From NCBI RefSeq assembly GCF_040807025.1, contig NC_090945.1, positions 74,163,088 to 74,227,087 on the forward strand: a stretch of DNA of 64,000 nucleotides, read 5' to 3'. The stretch comes from Struthio camelus (taxonomy: Eukaryota > Chordata > Aves > Struthioniformes > Struthionidae). The notes beneath the pieces are model-generated. The model saw only the letters and a list, made by a program, of their open reading frames with translations. It was not told the origin of the DNA and searched no databases. Both the position numbers and the translations under genes were made by a program. Positions 11,301-26,300 of the stretch are shown piece after piece (the first letter of the stretch is position 1; the number at the start of each line of letters is the position of its first letter).

Positions 11301-14300
11301 CTCCTTCATGCTTTCTTTGTGGTATTCTGGTGTCATCAACTGTAGCAGGGAAACGCAACTCTGTCTTCCTGGACTGTGGTTCTGCGAGGTAAGTAAAGAA
11401 AGATGTAAAACCAAAATGAACGAAAAAGCCTCCTAAACCTTACCAGACAACTACTTAAGATACCAGTGTTCTTGTGTTATCAGTTATCAGCCACTTCTGC
11501 TTACTTCTAAAATAGTTGTTTCAAAAAGACTAGGGATTCCTAGTTGACTGGTCTTCAGGATTTAGTCTTGAGAGTAGCCCAGGTGGTCCATTTTGTTCTG
11601 TTAATAAAATATGATATGTGAATTCTGTTCATGATTCAGCCGCAGACATCTGTGACTTTGTCACATCATTTATTTTCCTCTATTTCTCCCCTTACTCATT
11701 TCTTCCAATGTTGTCCTGCTCTATATAGTGAGGTAGTTTGATGTGTGGATAGAGAATAAGATGCGTTTAAGGATTTGTTGGGTTTTTGTTGGGTTGTTTT
11801 TTTACGATCGTTGTTAATTCCATGATATGCGCGTATAGAGTAGTTTCTGTTGGGTATCGGTATACGTATGCAGGTTTAGTTTTGCAGGGTAATAGCTACC
11901 TAAGTCAGGAGTTTTCAGAGAGTTGCTATCAGTTTTTTCAAGTGCAGGGATGTGGTGAGAGGCACCGTACAAAAAACAAAATGAGGTGAAGGTAAAACAG
12001 TAAATATGCTGTAGCTAGATTTTACTGGACTGTTTGCCATTTTTAGTCTGACTCATTGGCTTGAACTGAAATGTTGTCCAGTGTCTGTAAGACTATTGGG
12101 AAAATCAAAAGATAAGCAAGTATGTTTTTCCCAACTGTGTTTCAAAGGCCAGGTAGCGTGGGAATCTTTTATGTTGAACTGCAAACTACTATGATTGCAC
12201 TTGAGTATATCAAGAATTACAGTAACGCTTTCTAAATATAGACACCCTAAAAGTTTAAGAAAAATATTCAAGTACTGATGTTAATCATCATAGGCGTTTA
12301 CACCGCAGTTCTTACTCAAGCCAGTTACATCTGTGGATATTTGCAAATTTTGGAAATGAGTCTAAAAGCTCAAGACTCAAAGGTTCGTAAGCAGTTTGTT
12401 TGTTTGTTTACTGTGTGGCGATGATATTGCTGGTGGGGGGGTTTTACGAGGGAGGAAGGGAGAGAATTTGGGGGAAATTTGGAGAAAAAGGTTAAATTAA
12501 GGAGAAAAACATGTGAAATTACTGAGAGACCTTTAACTTTTGAGGATCCACAGAAATACTGTTAGGGGAGGGCTGAAATTTCTGAAGCAGCCTTTTGACT
12601 TCGGATCAAATTGATTTTTAATTAGAATGTCTTGCTCTTAGTACTTCCTAATTTTAAACCATTTAGATGTTTTTAAGGGTTTTGATTCAATTATATTGTT
12701 TAAATGCAAATTAAAAGTGTATTTATAGTTAGATACATGTCTTCCCAAATCAGTTTGATGCTGTAAATATTGCATTAAGTTAGTATACTTTGTGTGAAGC
12801 ATTGTATTTAAATAGTATATTTTGTGTAAAAAAATTATTTCATTGACCTTTATGCAGTATTAAAGTCTGTGTTCTCTGATGCGTCCTTTACGTGCTATTT
12901 GTAAGCAAAGCTGTTTCCAAAAATAACAGGTTCATGGTTTTTGCCTGCAGAATGTTCTCCCATTTGAAGGCGTGGAGCCTTTATTAAAAACAAAACCAAA
13001 AGGCAGATCTTCTGAAAGATGAAGGCGTCACTGGGTCATGCAGCAAGAAGGTGTAAATGCATATGTGGAATATACTTTTCATATTGAATTTCTTATTTTG
13101 ATTTTAATCTTCTTCTTTGAACTCATTTATTTAGGAAGTTAACATTTTTTCTGACCATCAAAAGCAGAAACGCTAAAAAAAGTTTATAAAACGATAGTGC
13201 CTTCGTAAGTCCCGGAATTAAGTAGCTGTTGGACCGCAAACTATACTCCGACATGACTGACATGAAATTACTTTTTGGTTTTGAAGTTTATAGGGGAGTT
13301 TTATTCTTGAGAAATAGTTATTTCTGGACTGATTTGAAATAGTTTACTATTTCGTTTAAGTAATAGTTTACTATAGTATTGCTATTTAGCTGAAAAAAAG
13401 GTGTACTTGTGCTGACTCTGTGATCATGGATTTCATTCTTGCTTTTCTGTCATTAGCACATACGTATTTAAAGTCCAAATGTAGACTACTTTTTTTCCTG
13501 GTAGATAAGGGAAGAATAGGGTGGTGGAAAAGGGAACTGTGACCAAGGCCTCAGCCCACATTTAGGGGGGGTGATGGGGATATCATTGCCAGCTCTTCTG
13601 TATTTGGCTAGCACATACATGCTGGTGACATGAGACACGTATGCTGACAACACTTGTGATGCCCTACTAGGTTCCAAGATCCAGTCGAATGTGGGGCATT
13701 TGTTCTCCTTGCCGTCATAAATTAACCCAGTAGAGGGACCTGATGCCTCGATTCTAGATTTATATTCTAACAATGGATATTTAGTTGTTCATCTGTATGT
13801 GTGTATATGTATATAATGTATATGTGTGTATGTGAATATATATATACACACACACACACATATATATATAGTTACAAACTTCACACTTCACCAGTAATAT
13901 GTTCATTTTTTGGATGCAAAACATTTCCAGTTTACTTTGTGTTTGTGTTACCGCTTATTAAACTGTGTAGCATTAACTTTTTAATTCTCTGACCGTAGCT
14001 TTTTAACTACTACCCTAAAATTTCCACAACTTGAATTTCACATGCTTAATATATGAAGAGAAGAATATTTAGGTAGGAAATCAAACTGCGAGACCAAGAC
14101 TTCCTCCTGTGCGTTTTTTATACGATTAGTTTGAAGTCCGTAGACTATTCAAGTGTGTATGTGTTTGCAGGACTGGGACCGAGTAAACTGAAACTGAAGA
14201 AAGACAGCAGATTTATCATATTTAGCAGACAGTCCTATATCCTCAAACTTAAGATGCCCACAAAGCTTATTAGTTAGTGGAGAATACTTGAGCTTTTAAA

Positions 14301-17300
14301 AAAGTTAAAATAAGAAGTTCTTACAGGAAAACTTAGCTATATGTTTTTTTTCCCCCCTCATTCAAGGCTGACCAGCTGAGGATGATATAAATATGACAAC
14401 GTTGTCACATTTAATCTTTGGGAAATAAGACTTTTACATATAGTTAACTTGATGGGAAATATTTGGGAGATGTGGATACCTCTTCAACACATAATTAAGC
14501 AGTGGAAGACAATTGAAATATTTTTACCCTAAAGCCACGTGCCTCAGAAAACTCCCAGTTAGTCTCTTTGAACTGCTATGTGTGCAGCAGGGTAGGGCCT
14601 CTTGTTTTCAGTCCTAGAGTAGCCTTATGATTCACCTAGCTCAAGGGACTTTGTCCTGTGAAAGCCTCTGTTGATCAGTTTGTGAAGAACTGCTGCACCA
14701 GTAGTTGCTTTGCAGCTCCTGAAATGGTTGCAGTTGGGTTTCTCTGCGATTGCTCTCAGTACTAGAGCTTCCAGTAGAAGCTTCTGTAACAGTCCTCATC
14801 AACGCAGCTAAAATTTTTACTGGTACAGTGCCTTTAAGGGACTGAACTTTTTGATTCTTTTTTAGTTGATGTTTGTTTTGTTAATTATGTTTTAATTATG
14901 TAACATATGTTAACAACATATGTTAAATATGTTGTTTTGTTAATATAGAACCTGTCCGTTCTATATTTCTGTCTTGGTGACTGCTACCTATGGGGTGGAG
15001 TTGGTTTATCATGGACTATGCAATTGTCATCTTTATTTTTTTTCAGGGACAGGAATTGCAATTGAAGGGATTAGAGCTCAGCAGTAAGCAGTCAGACTTA
15101 TTGTCTTTGTGCAAACCGTACAGGTTTCACAGTAGTGTGCTTCAGCTGATACGTTATTGCAGAAGAATAGTGGAAGGCATTGTTCTCGAGAAACGTGGTT
15201 ACCAAAGTGATTTTTCTATGAAACTGTCTTCTGGCTCTGTCTCACACTGGTGGGTGACATCATATTGAAATGATGTTTTTGCTAACATTTCTTTTCCATT
15301 ATGTGAAATGTTGTCCATCTCAGAACATCAAACTTAACCCGAGTTCCATGGTACCTATGTTACACGCTGTCCTATTGAAGTAGACATGTTCATGTAATTA
15401 TGGTTAAAATGTTATCATTAGTTTCTGCTTCAAGTAATCAAGGCTACCTTTGGAATAGGTACTATATTGCCTCTTCTTGGCTTGCACAATAACTAAACAT
15501 TAGATACTATTGAGAATCTCTTGCAGTCATGCAAAAAGAATAATAGAATCGCTTTTTTTTTTTTTTTTTGGTTATATTAGTTATCGCTACTGATGTGTTC
15601 TCACAAAACGAAGGTACTAGTACAAATGCCAGGCTGGTTAGCCCTCTGAAGAGTCAGAATTTATTAGCAGCCCTCTCTGTGCTGATATAATTGTACTGTT
15701 TCTGATTCTGGGGCTATCTGAGATACCTTTCTTTGTGTTTTTTGTACTGCAGAGCGTTGCATGGTGGTTCACTCAGCACATGTCTGCAAGCATAAGGGTA
15801 TGCCGCCTGTATACTCTGGAATCGGACGATTATCTGTAGTGATTGCCCTGCAATTTTATTCCTAAGTCCAAGAGAGAGTAACCATGAAATTCTTTGCTAA
15901 ATAACTTCTCCAGTCACAACGTATCCTCATCAGACCTCTGGACTATGTAGTGACAGTTTCTGTTAAATTCTTAGCTGTCTTTTCTGCCTTGTGGGCAAGA
16001 CATGTAAACAGAATGATCTCCTTATATCATTGCTACGTTTTCTTCTTCTCTATATTAACTTTAATAGGAGAACTCTATAGGCAACCTGCTCAACAAACAT
16101 AGGATTTCAACAGATGCAGCATTTGCCTGTTCTTCCCACTCTTGGGAGTGGGTGTGATCAAATTTCTTTTGCCTGGTTTCATCCTAGAGTAACTCCTAAT
16201 TAGTGAAGAACACACAGGCTGCCCTTCCAAGTTAGTCGGATTATAAGCAAGAGTTTATAATTGATAGAAACTCAAATTATGGTATTTCATACCCAGACTG
16301 CTTGGGGTGGGGGGGAGGTTGGTTTTTTTAACAGATAAAGCTCTTCCCTGCCTGCAAATTGGGGAATAATCAGTCCTGAATGAATGCCTTGAGGGCCTTA
16401 AAGTCCTAGCAGTATACGCAGCATGGTCTGATAAACAGTAGTATCAGCTGTTCTATTACAATCCAATTGAGCAGGATAGTAATAGTCCACTTGCTCTAGT
16501 AGCAGCAATCAGGAAGGGAGATTACTGTAGTGGCTGGGGGCTTTAATAGACTAAGAGCTTATAATGTGCCTTTTTTCACTGTTAAGAACTAGATTGCGAA
16601 TAATTATTTAACAATTAAGAATATTTTTTCAGTCTTCTCCGTTCTGCGGCCAGCATGGCTTCTGACATGGTGAAAACTTGTGGTGCTGCCTCTGTGAGAG
16701 TGTACTTATCTACTAGTTTTCTGCTGGACTACTTGCGTGTCCTTTAGAGTGCGTAAACTGAGCTTGTGCCACAGTTTTCAAGCATGTCCTGGGAATCACC
16801 TTATGTGTGTAGTATCTTATTATCTCTGTCTCCGACTGAGTCAGCCTGTTGGGAATGTCTGAGCCAATCCGGGCCCATTAGACCTTTCTGTTTCGTTCTA
16901 ATGAGATGCAACGTGTCTTAAACCTTGCACAAAAGCCATTATGAAAAAGTGCGCATCTGTGTGGCTCTAAGCAATCTATGAAAATTCTTCCTGAATCTCA
17001 ATCTACAGGAAGCATTTTCTTTTCACAGAATCACAGAATCGTTTAGGTTGGATGGGACCTCTGGAGACCATCTAGTCCAGCCTCCCTGTTCAAGCAGGGT
17101 CACCTAGAGCATATTGCCTAGGGAATGTCACTTTGGCCAGCTATGTAGTCTACTTCCTGAGTAATCTTACAGGTGAAATACATCTGGGATCTGTTGCAGT
17201 CTTCCCCTTGATCTCTCGGATTCTTCTAGAGGTAGTGAGGAGCTGTTCTATTTTGGACATCATTTATGGCTGTTTTCTTGCATTGCCTGTCTATTTAAAC

Positions 17301-20300
17301 ATTTCAGAATTTATTTTTGGTGTTCTTTGAATAAGTTTTTTGGAAAAGTTTCCTGCAGTGCACAATGGTTCATAGGTGTCTACGGAAATCTTGGATATAA
17401 TTAAATGTCAGTGCTTTAAAAACTGCTGTTGCCAGAAGAGACCAGGTCTGCTGGACTGCCTAGCTTGTCATTATGTCAGATTATGTAGCCTAGGGTCTTT
17501 GTTTTCTTACATTTGCTACAAGCTCAGATAGCTGTTACTGCCTTAAAATGGATCAGTGATTGAAGCTTCATGGGCTGTGTGTTGATATGCAGGAATTATT
17601 TTGGGTGTGTTTGTGGAGAGGGAATGTGAGTGTCTTTGGAGAAAGCTGCTGACTTGAGTTTAAAGTATTCCATCTCAAAGGCAGGGCAGATGTTTTATTG
17701 AAACGTTTTAGGGTTTGGGATGTCTTATACAATTGCTTACTTAGATACAGCAGTTATTTTGGGTGACCTCTCTGTCTTTTCCTCTTTTTATTCTTGTTTC
17801 TAAGGAAGTAAGACTTAGGCATTCAGTCTGTCCACATGTGCATTCATTCCATTCTTTCTCTTTGTCCTATCCAGTGATTTGTTGATCTATTTTAATTCCC
17901 TTTGAAAGTCTTGGAAAGTTTTGTAGGGAAGGTTTGTCCCACAGCTTGGTAGAGCAGAGTCCAGGGTGATGCACCTGCCTGGGACCAGCAGACAAAGCTT
18001 AATCGTTATATATTCCATTTGGCAGGAACTGGCCAGCCATTCAGTAGACGGACGCCTTCAAACTGCCCGTGGCAAAAATATCAATCAACTGTCTTATTGA
18101 TTCTTTAGCAAGTTCCTGTTTCTCTTAAATAGCTGTGCATGATGTCTCCCAGGAAGGGGGAAGAAATCTCTTAATCTGTTAACTAGTCAAGAATTGTAAG
18201 AAGGAAAAGTTGTTCCCATATGTTCCTCAGTCTTGTCAGGCTCTGCTTGCATACCTTAAAAGCCTTAGGAATTCTTTTTCACATTAGAAGTTAAATGACC
18301 TTGTCTGGCTGTCTGAATAACTTATTTTAAGTGTATTCTTTGAGTTGGAATCTTGAAAGGAGAGACTTTGTGTATGTATTTATTTTGTATTTGAGAAGTT
18401 ATGAAATTGAATGTTTCTTATTTTTTTGTATGGACTTGTTACTAGTGATTGCTTGTTGAAGCAGCATGTTTTGGCTGGCCAGCGATAACTTTTAGGAGAA
18501 GAAAGAATACTAGGTCAGTAATATGCTTGAATCACACACAGTTTGTGCTGAAATTAAAATGCTCAAAAAATAGGAGCTCTTCAAAGTGTTCTTAGTTTAA
18601 AAAAATTCTGAATCGGAGAATTCTCTTCTCCCTTCTAAAAGAATTGAAAGTCTTTCCTTAAAATTGTTCCATGAACAATTCAAAATAGGAACGTTGGCGG
18701 AATAGATAATCGAGGCTACTCGATTCATTACCTGAAAATTCGATAAACGTTGCATTTGTTCATCATCTTACTGTATAGATGATTCAATCAGTACTGCATT
18801 TTTGGAGAGCGAATCTCAGGGAATCAGTTTTTCTGAAGTTACTTTTAAAAAACAGTGAAATTTCTTAAACGTGTTTTTCTGCTAATTTGATTTCTCCATT
18901 GGAAGAATATGTTGATCAGGTTATTAAATCTGATTATTTCCTGTGTGCTCTGTTGATGAGGCAAAATGTTAGTTTGCTCATTTACCTGAGCAGAAAATGG
19001 ATCGATGAGCCCTCTAGTATTTCTGCATCACTGAGCTTGACTCCAGCTTTTATAAAATATGGGTAGTTCCTCCAAGATTCCTGAGATAAGCTTTTTTTTC
19101 TTTTTTGAGATGATATTTAAAAAAAAAGAATATAGGTACTTCACCAAAATCTCTGTAGCCATATTTATAAGTTCTCTGATTATTTTCATGACAAAATTGT
19201 CCACTTTCAGTATCTTTACAATATGCACTCTGAAATTATCTAGTTACTTGGTAGGTAGGCCTCTGAAGAATGGATAATTACATACCAGTTTAGATATTCA
19301 AAGCTGATTTTTTTTTTTTTTTCCTCCTCCTCCCCCCCCCCCCCCCCTCAATATTCAGATAGTATCAACAGGAAGCAGAGGCTTACTTAATGTTGGATGG
19401 TTACCCTTCAAAATTCAAGTAATATTTTTCAGTCAAAGGAATAAGCCTACTAATGAGCTTCTTGCCATTGAAAAAACTGCAAGAGATTAGTTACAGACAT
19501 TTGAAAATACTGAATTATCTTTTTATCACTTTAGTCGTAACAAAAGCAGAATGCTCTTCAGTTTATTTCAGTTGCATCTCAAGTTCTAAAACCTCAGTAT
19601 AGAGTTTGTGAAATGTTCTTAGTCATTTTACTGTAATATCTTTTCTAATTAATTCAGAGTAATTCTGATACATTACAGCAGAAGAGTTATATGTAAGGAT
19701 TTTTTTCATTGTTTTGTAGTATTTTATGGGTGTAGTGTTTCAGTTATGTGCAGAAAATGCAAATTCCTTGCTAAGTTTTGGCTTACGTGTACTGAGAAAT
19801 TCCGTAATTTACTTGGGGGTTTTAAACTTCAAAATTTCATGTGGAATGGTTGTAACGTGTAGTGTTTGCGGATCTTATAGAATGTGAAGCTAAAAATTGG
19901 TGAGCTTGTCCAGAAAAAGAAAAAAGGAAAACTCAAGTTTTCAACGGTGGCAGTCATATGAAAATTAAAATAGTAGTGTGAAGCGCTGGCAGCCAGAAGT
20001 AATTGGAAGCTGTATGTTCAGAAACAAACTTGCTATGTATTTTCTAAAGTGGCAGAAAGGAGGCGAGGATTCTACAGGAGCTCTGTCTGCAATCCCTGCG
20101 TCTTGCAAGATGAGTCATGTTGTTCCCAAAACGGACAAAGAAAGTGCTAACTCTGACAGAGAGGGATAGGATGGTGATGGACAGATAAAACCAGTTCTGT
20201 GTTGGATGTTTGAAAGAAAATGATGTTGAGTCTCCTTTTCCCCCATTAAAAAATAAGTATTTTTTTTATCACAGAGATTAAATATTTAAAAATTGGAATG

Positions 20301-23300
20301 TGCTAAAGTTATCAGACAAGTGTCAGTGCCAGATATCCTTTTATTTATTTCTACTGTTTATTACGTGTATGGGTACAATGGCTGTGCTTACAGGCTACTA
20401 GCATGTACAGCTGGTGAAACTACCCTTGCAGAGGGTTAGCAAGCTTTGTTGGCATAGGTATATCAGAAGTATTTTAATTTATAGCATTTTGGTAATGTTT
20501 TCGTAGTATAAATGTTGCTTTACTCAACTTTTCCCCTAAAAACAGACCAAATAAAACAACCTAGTGCACGCTTGCTGGTGTGCCTACACTTTCCTTTAAA
20601 GTAGCCTGCTGCAAGTGAGTATTTAATTTTGTTTTCTTTGTAATTGTGCCTGCATGTGGAGGAATGGGAGAGGCCTTGGGAGCTGGTGGGTCTCAGCAGT
20701 TGGGATGCTTTCAGGTGAATATCGGGAAGAGTTAGGGTACTGAATCAGTGAAATTTGTGTTGCATCTTGCATGCAAAGCAGAGTGTCAGTCTCTTCATTG
20801 TGTATGAAGAAATATATAAAGTAAAATTTTGGAAAAAATCATATAAAATTATAAAATGGAGTATGTGTGTATAGTTTATTAAACCTATTTTCTGAAAACA
20901 TTTTCTTACTTTTTTCTGTTATTGTGTAAGTATCTTTTTATTAGTGTTTCTAATAACAGAACAGCAGAATATTTAGCTTTCTTGTTTTAAAGGACCTCTT
21001 GAAATCTTGCACATATACAAGTTAAAAATAAAGTGACTGGTAACTTTGACTTAAAAAAAATTGTTTTTTCAACAAATTCCTCTACTCTTTCTTGAAGGAC
21101 TCAGTGATGTAAAAAAACAGCAATGGCAGTCATTTAAAGTGTTTCTTTCAAAGGTGATTTCCACCATGACCCCTCTCGCTCCCCCCTTTTTTTTTAAACT
21201 TTCATTCTATTTTCTGATTACAGTGGGGCAGCTAGTTTCACTAACAACTTGAGTTTAAACCATAGGCAATTGGCAGCTGTTTGAAATGAGGGTAGGCTTT
21301 AGCAGTGATTTTTATTAGGAACTGTCACAGATGGTAGGAATATCGGAAGGCATCAGGTTTTTGTGGATCTTTCTGAAGGAAATGATTTAGACAAGCATGC
21401 ATTAAGAGACATTACAGATGATTTTGCTGGTAGTCAAAATACTCACTTGATCAAATGAACACAGGAAATCATATGTATATGTGTGAATGGACAGTGAAGA
21501 GCAAGCAAGACTCGGTGTGTTTCAGGAGAGAGAGGAGTATTTAACAGACTGAGAAAATGAATAGGGGAGGAGGGCAACTTTGCAGAGGGGTTGGAAAAAT
21601 ACTTCTGTGGGGGGCAGGTTGCTTTTTTTTTTTTGTGCGTGCGTGCGTTTTTAGGTGTTCTTTTGTTGTTTGTGCCAGAGTGATTTGGCTTCTCCAATAT
21701 GGTATAAAACAGTCAGTATGTGCTACATTGATCAATGTTAGGTGGTAAGCTCTGAAAAGTGTAAACCTGTAATGTGATGTAAACCAGATGCTACATATCT
21801 TCAGATGATTGTATATAATACAGTAACATTTTCTTTAGATTTTGTTGTGCTTAATTCAATGTTCCTACATATATGGGAATTCTCCCTCCTGAAGGGTGTC
21901 TAACTTGCTTTAAAAATTAGCTTAGGACCATTGGAAGGTCACTTTTATTTTAACGGTATGTTGGTTTTTATCCCGTTCTGTCATATTACTGAGATATTTA
22001 TGTGCTTTAATATTAGTGTAACTTTCTTTCCTTTGATTTCAGGAGAATGACATCTTCCTGGGCTGGGAAAAGGGAGCTTACAAAAAATGGGGAAAGAGTA
22101 AGAAAAAGTGCTCTGATCTAACACTAGAGGAAATGAAAAAACAGGCTGCTGTCCAGTGTCTTCGCTCTGCTTCTGACGAAGTAAGTTTGGATTATTTAAT
22201 AGATTCTTAAGAATTTATGCCGTTCTTTTTGAGTAGGATATATTTAGCTTGTGATGCTTAATCTTTTAATCTGTAGCTTCTTAAAATGCAAATTCTCCAA
22301 GAGTTCTCTGAGAGTTCTTTATTTCTTCTTTAGGAAATTATGAAACCTGTGTATGGCAGCAGGATTTCACAAAAGATTCTGTACTGTGTAGTGTCATGCT
22401 TTCGTCCTATGAGCCTTCCCCTGCTCTTGTCAAGGACAGTTGCAATACATCAGTTTCTGTCGAAATTACAACAAAGCTTTGCACAAGGATATTTATTAAA
22501 ATACTAAATTTACTTTATGTTGAAGTGTGGATGAGCAGCAAAGAATGGAATATTTAGGCAGAAAGCCATCATGTTTTGTGTATGCTGGATGTGTAATCCA
22601 GAATTGCTAAATAAAATGCAGTGTCATGTAGCAAACATTCATTTTCTAGATTACATCATTAAGTGGGAGCTGAGCTGATGCACACTGACTGGAGAAAGGG
22701 GGGAGAGGGGAAAGCAACAGGTTAAAGGAGGATGCCAGAAGAAGTAGGTAGCATGTAGCTCTAGCTTAAAAAAAAAAAAAGAAAAAAAAAAAGAAAAAAA
22801 AAAAAGAAAAAAGCTTATCTTTTAGCTTACAGAAAGAAAGGTAAGGCCGCTGATGTACAAATACTTTAATCTATTACCACTGCAAGAAGAAACTCTCCCT
22901 GCCTCCGCAGCCTGGTTGCCTGTTGTTCTTGCTCCATACACCTTTGTGGTCACAGTTTCTGCTTGCGCAAGCGTTTGTGTGGTTGTATGGTGAACTGAAT
23001 TGGGAAACTGAATCAGTTTCCTGAAATTAACCTGGCTGGGGTGGAGGAAGTGTTAAGCCAGAGAAGTTTCCCAGTCAGATTTGTAGCACAGACACATGTG
23101 TCAGCTGGAATGAGGAAGGCATGTGGCCAAGAATAATGAAGAAAGTGGGATTGATAAGATTTTTTTTTTTTTTTCCCCTTCCCTTTCCCCCCATCCCCCT
23201 CTTCAACAGCACTGAAGCCATCTTATGCTGGTTTATTACGAAGCTACTAAAGCATTAGTTCAATTACTAAAGTGTTAATTGACTAATTGGGAAGTTACCT

Positions 23301-26300
23301 AAACTCCCATTTTCCCATTACTTATGATCCTAGCAAAGTGGGGCAAAGTGTAATTTTGTTGGCAGTTCGCTCTCCTCTTACACAGTACTAGAGCACTGAT
23401 GTCAGCACGCTGACTACTGTTTGAGGTAATGCAGATATGAAGAAATAGTTGCAAGAAATAATCCCTTTCTGAGGTATGATGTCTTTTGCTGCTCATAAAA
23501 TTAGTATAAAAAATAACAGTCTCATACATAGACCACAGGAATACTGGCAATCTATTTTTGACTTTAGAAATAACTTTCTTGGTGCATCTTCGTGTAACTG
23601 AAAATCAAGGAAGCATCGCTTACAGCTAGATTTTTATCACATAAATAAAAACAGTTGAAAATGGAAAGGAAGAGGGTGAATTTATTTGTAACCCCCAAAA
23701 CTGACTCCACTTGAAAATTTGTATAATCTCAAGTAGAGTAAGGAGGGGGAAAAAAACCTTTAAGTAGAGTTTTGAAAGAACGAAAAGAGGTGTGATCTGG
23801 AAGTTTGAATAAGTAGCTTCTTCCTTTGACACCTACAGCATCATCAAACTTTATTGTTCAACAACCTCTTGTATTCTTTTGGGACTGTATTAACTCCTAT
23901 ATTGTGTATTCAGACAGTTGGCACATTTGTCTTTAAGGAAATTGTAGGTTACAGGGTTTTTTTTCCATTTTCAAATAGAAAACCTTTAAACCTGCTCTTC
24001 ATCTGTTTTTAATTTTTTTTTAAGCTGGTTTGTAGATAATATATATTGTATAAAAGAGAGAAATGAATTTTATACCCAGGAGTTGGGTGGAGGGGGACTG
24101 CTTCAATACTAGTGATATTTTAAAGTAACTTGGAGGTACCTTTTTTTCTGCTTTTCAGGCAGATTTACTTTGTTAGCTGGTTTCTGTATTAAAGTTGTGT
24201 GCTGCTCTGTTAGGAATAATCAGTAGTTCTTGTACTCTGAAACATAACATTGTAATTGTATTTCTGCTGAGGCATTCAAGCTGCTCCATGCAACGTTCGT
24301 GATTTCACTCTACAAGAAGATAAAAATACTCTGGTAACAGTAGCCAAATTTGATGATTAGTGGTGTGTGAGTGAGGAGTGTTTATATAAACTGTTAAAAT
24401 ACAAATAGACTTCTTTCTTTTCAGTGCTGCTTGAAATTCTTTAAGATCTGGGTTTTTTTTTTTTTCCAAAGCAAAATAAAAAATCTCTGATAGGAAGAGG
24501 TTCGATGTGTTTGTTAGAATCTTCATAAATATGATAAGTAGCAACTTTCAAAGTTCTGTCCTAGACTAGGCTAGGCTTAGTATCCTAGTTAGGTAATGCG
24601 TTAAAATTGCCACTTATTGCAAATTGCATTTATTGCAAGTGTGTGCACACACACGCACAGGCACGCACGCGCAAATGAGTAAGCTTTATTTTATTGGTCT
24701 TTTATTTAATGACTGAAATATTTTGAAAACTTGATTTTTTTTGTGCATTTTCATAGGCTAAATTCTGGGGAATACTTTGTTTGATAGATTGAATTCTGCT
24801 AGTAATAAAACTAATTTTGTGTCTTTTATTGAAAAGGCTAGTATTGTAAAATATTAGTGCGAGACAGAAACCCGATATTCTAGTTACCATGTTATGGTGC
24901 AGGAAACAAACATTTGACCTCAAAAAGCTGATAGTTTGGTATTTATTTCTGAAACTCTTCCTAAGCTACAGAATATGACAAGTTAGAGAGGCTGAAGGCT
25001 TCTGACCACTGTGTACCACCATATCTTGCAGTGGCTAAGCATGTTGCAAACTGAGTATTTTCGTGAGAGGAGGTCTGACTTTTGACAGATGCTGTCTGGT
25101 TAATGTGTATCTAAGAATGCAAACCATTTACATAAGCATGTTCTGGGAACAGTATTATTTGGGTGACAAACATTTTGATGTCTCCAGTTGTCCATATTCA
25201 TACGAATGTTTGACTGCAGATGCTCATGATGCAGTCAGAAGTAGAGAAAACCCAAATACGTTGCAACTTACCAGAAAAAGGAGACAGAATGATGATGAGA
25301 AGAACTTTAAGACTAGTACTTAAATGTAATAATCAATTGCTATTCTTTGTAGTGCAGCTCTAAAGTTTATCTTTTCAAATACTTGAATGGAATATAAATA
25401 GTTGCTCAGAGAGATGTGCTGAAGAATTGTTCAAACTAAGCTCATAAGATCTCTACTCAAGGTCAATAATTATCTAATATTTATCATCTTGCTGAAATGT
25501 AGAAGAAATCTGAAAATATTGGTTTGCAATTAAATGACAAAGTAGGGGTATTCATTCTAGTGAAATGTTGGGGAAAGAAAGCTGTTTAGGAGTGGGAAGT
25601 GTTCCTGTAAATGTCCTCTGAGGAAAATAAGGAATTGTATCAAAGTAGTGCCTCAAATTTTAAGCAGAAATAGCTGGGTTTTGTCATTATTGAATTACTT
25701 TTTAATTTTGTGTACCTGTCTGGTACACCAGAAGTTCAGAAGGTCAGTTCATGTATAGTTTGAGATGCTTTTTCTTCCTTAGGGTTCCTAGTTCTGAAAC
25801 TCTGTAAATTATTTTGGATTTGAATAATGAAACTTATCAGTAACAGGACAGAAAGCAATATCACTGAGACTCAGAAGTTTGGCATAAAAAGTAAGAATTG
25901 GGAAATTGATCTATATTTGATTGTTTGCAAGGTGGATACTGTCTGAACAGGACTGAGTTATAGGTTACTTGTTGAAACTGATACATTGAAGACTTTTAGT
26001 TCAATCGGGATCCATGTGTGTACATTTCCTACTAACAGTGTTGAAGTTTGTCATGATGGCTGCCTGTTGGTCATAAAATCTGAACTTAACTAGGAAACGT
26101 TTTGTCCGTTAACTTATGTTTTAACTAGTATTCCGCAAAGGGTTGCTTTGACCAATAGAGTGAGCAGGTTTGCAGCTGTGCTGGTGCGGCTCCTGTACAG
26201 CTCGTTTGGTGAAGATTTGGAGTACTGCATGTGAAATTCCACCCCAAGATGGTGCTAGAGTTTCAGTTAAAGCAATTGGTGAATCTTTATTCTGCTAAAC

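Larger units (their letters stand above)
8393..22042 (+). other. KIAA0232 intron between coding exons 1 and 2 (13.65 kb)
   Basis: The intron is bounded by CAG|gtattt and tttgatttcag|GAG. It holds a short reverse-oriented CR1 tail (17023-17129), a TG/TA/CA microsatellite (about 13797-13870), a 21-bp tandem duplication (10963-11003), an AT-rich palindrome (14901-14925) and a pyrimidine tract (19308-19349). No exon-like ORF or RNA gene was recognised. Confidence 0.9.

Noticed and set aside
23159..23209. Strong polypyrimidine tract ending in CAG that resembles a splice acceptor
   Set aside because: No conserved protein segment follows. The frame from coding exon 2 joins correctly to 35986, so this is at most a cryptic site.
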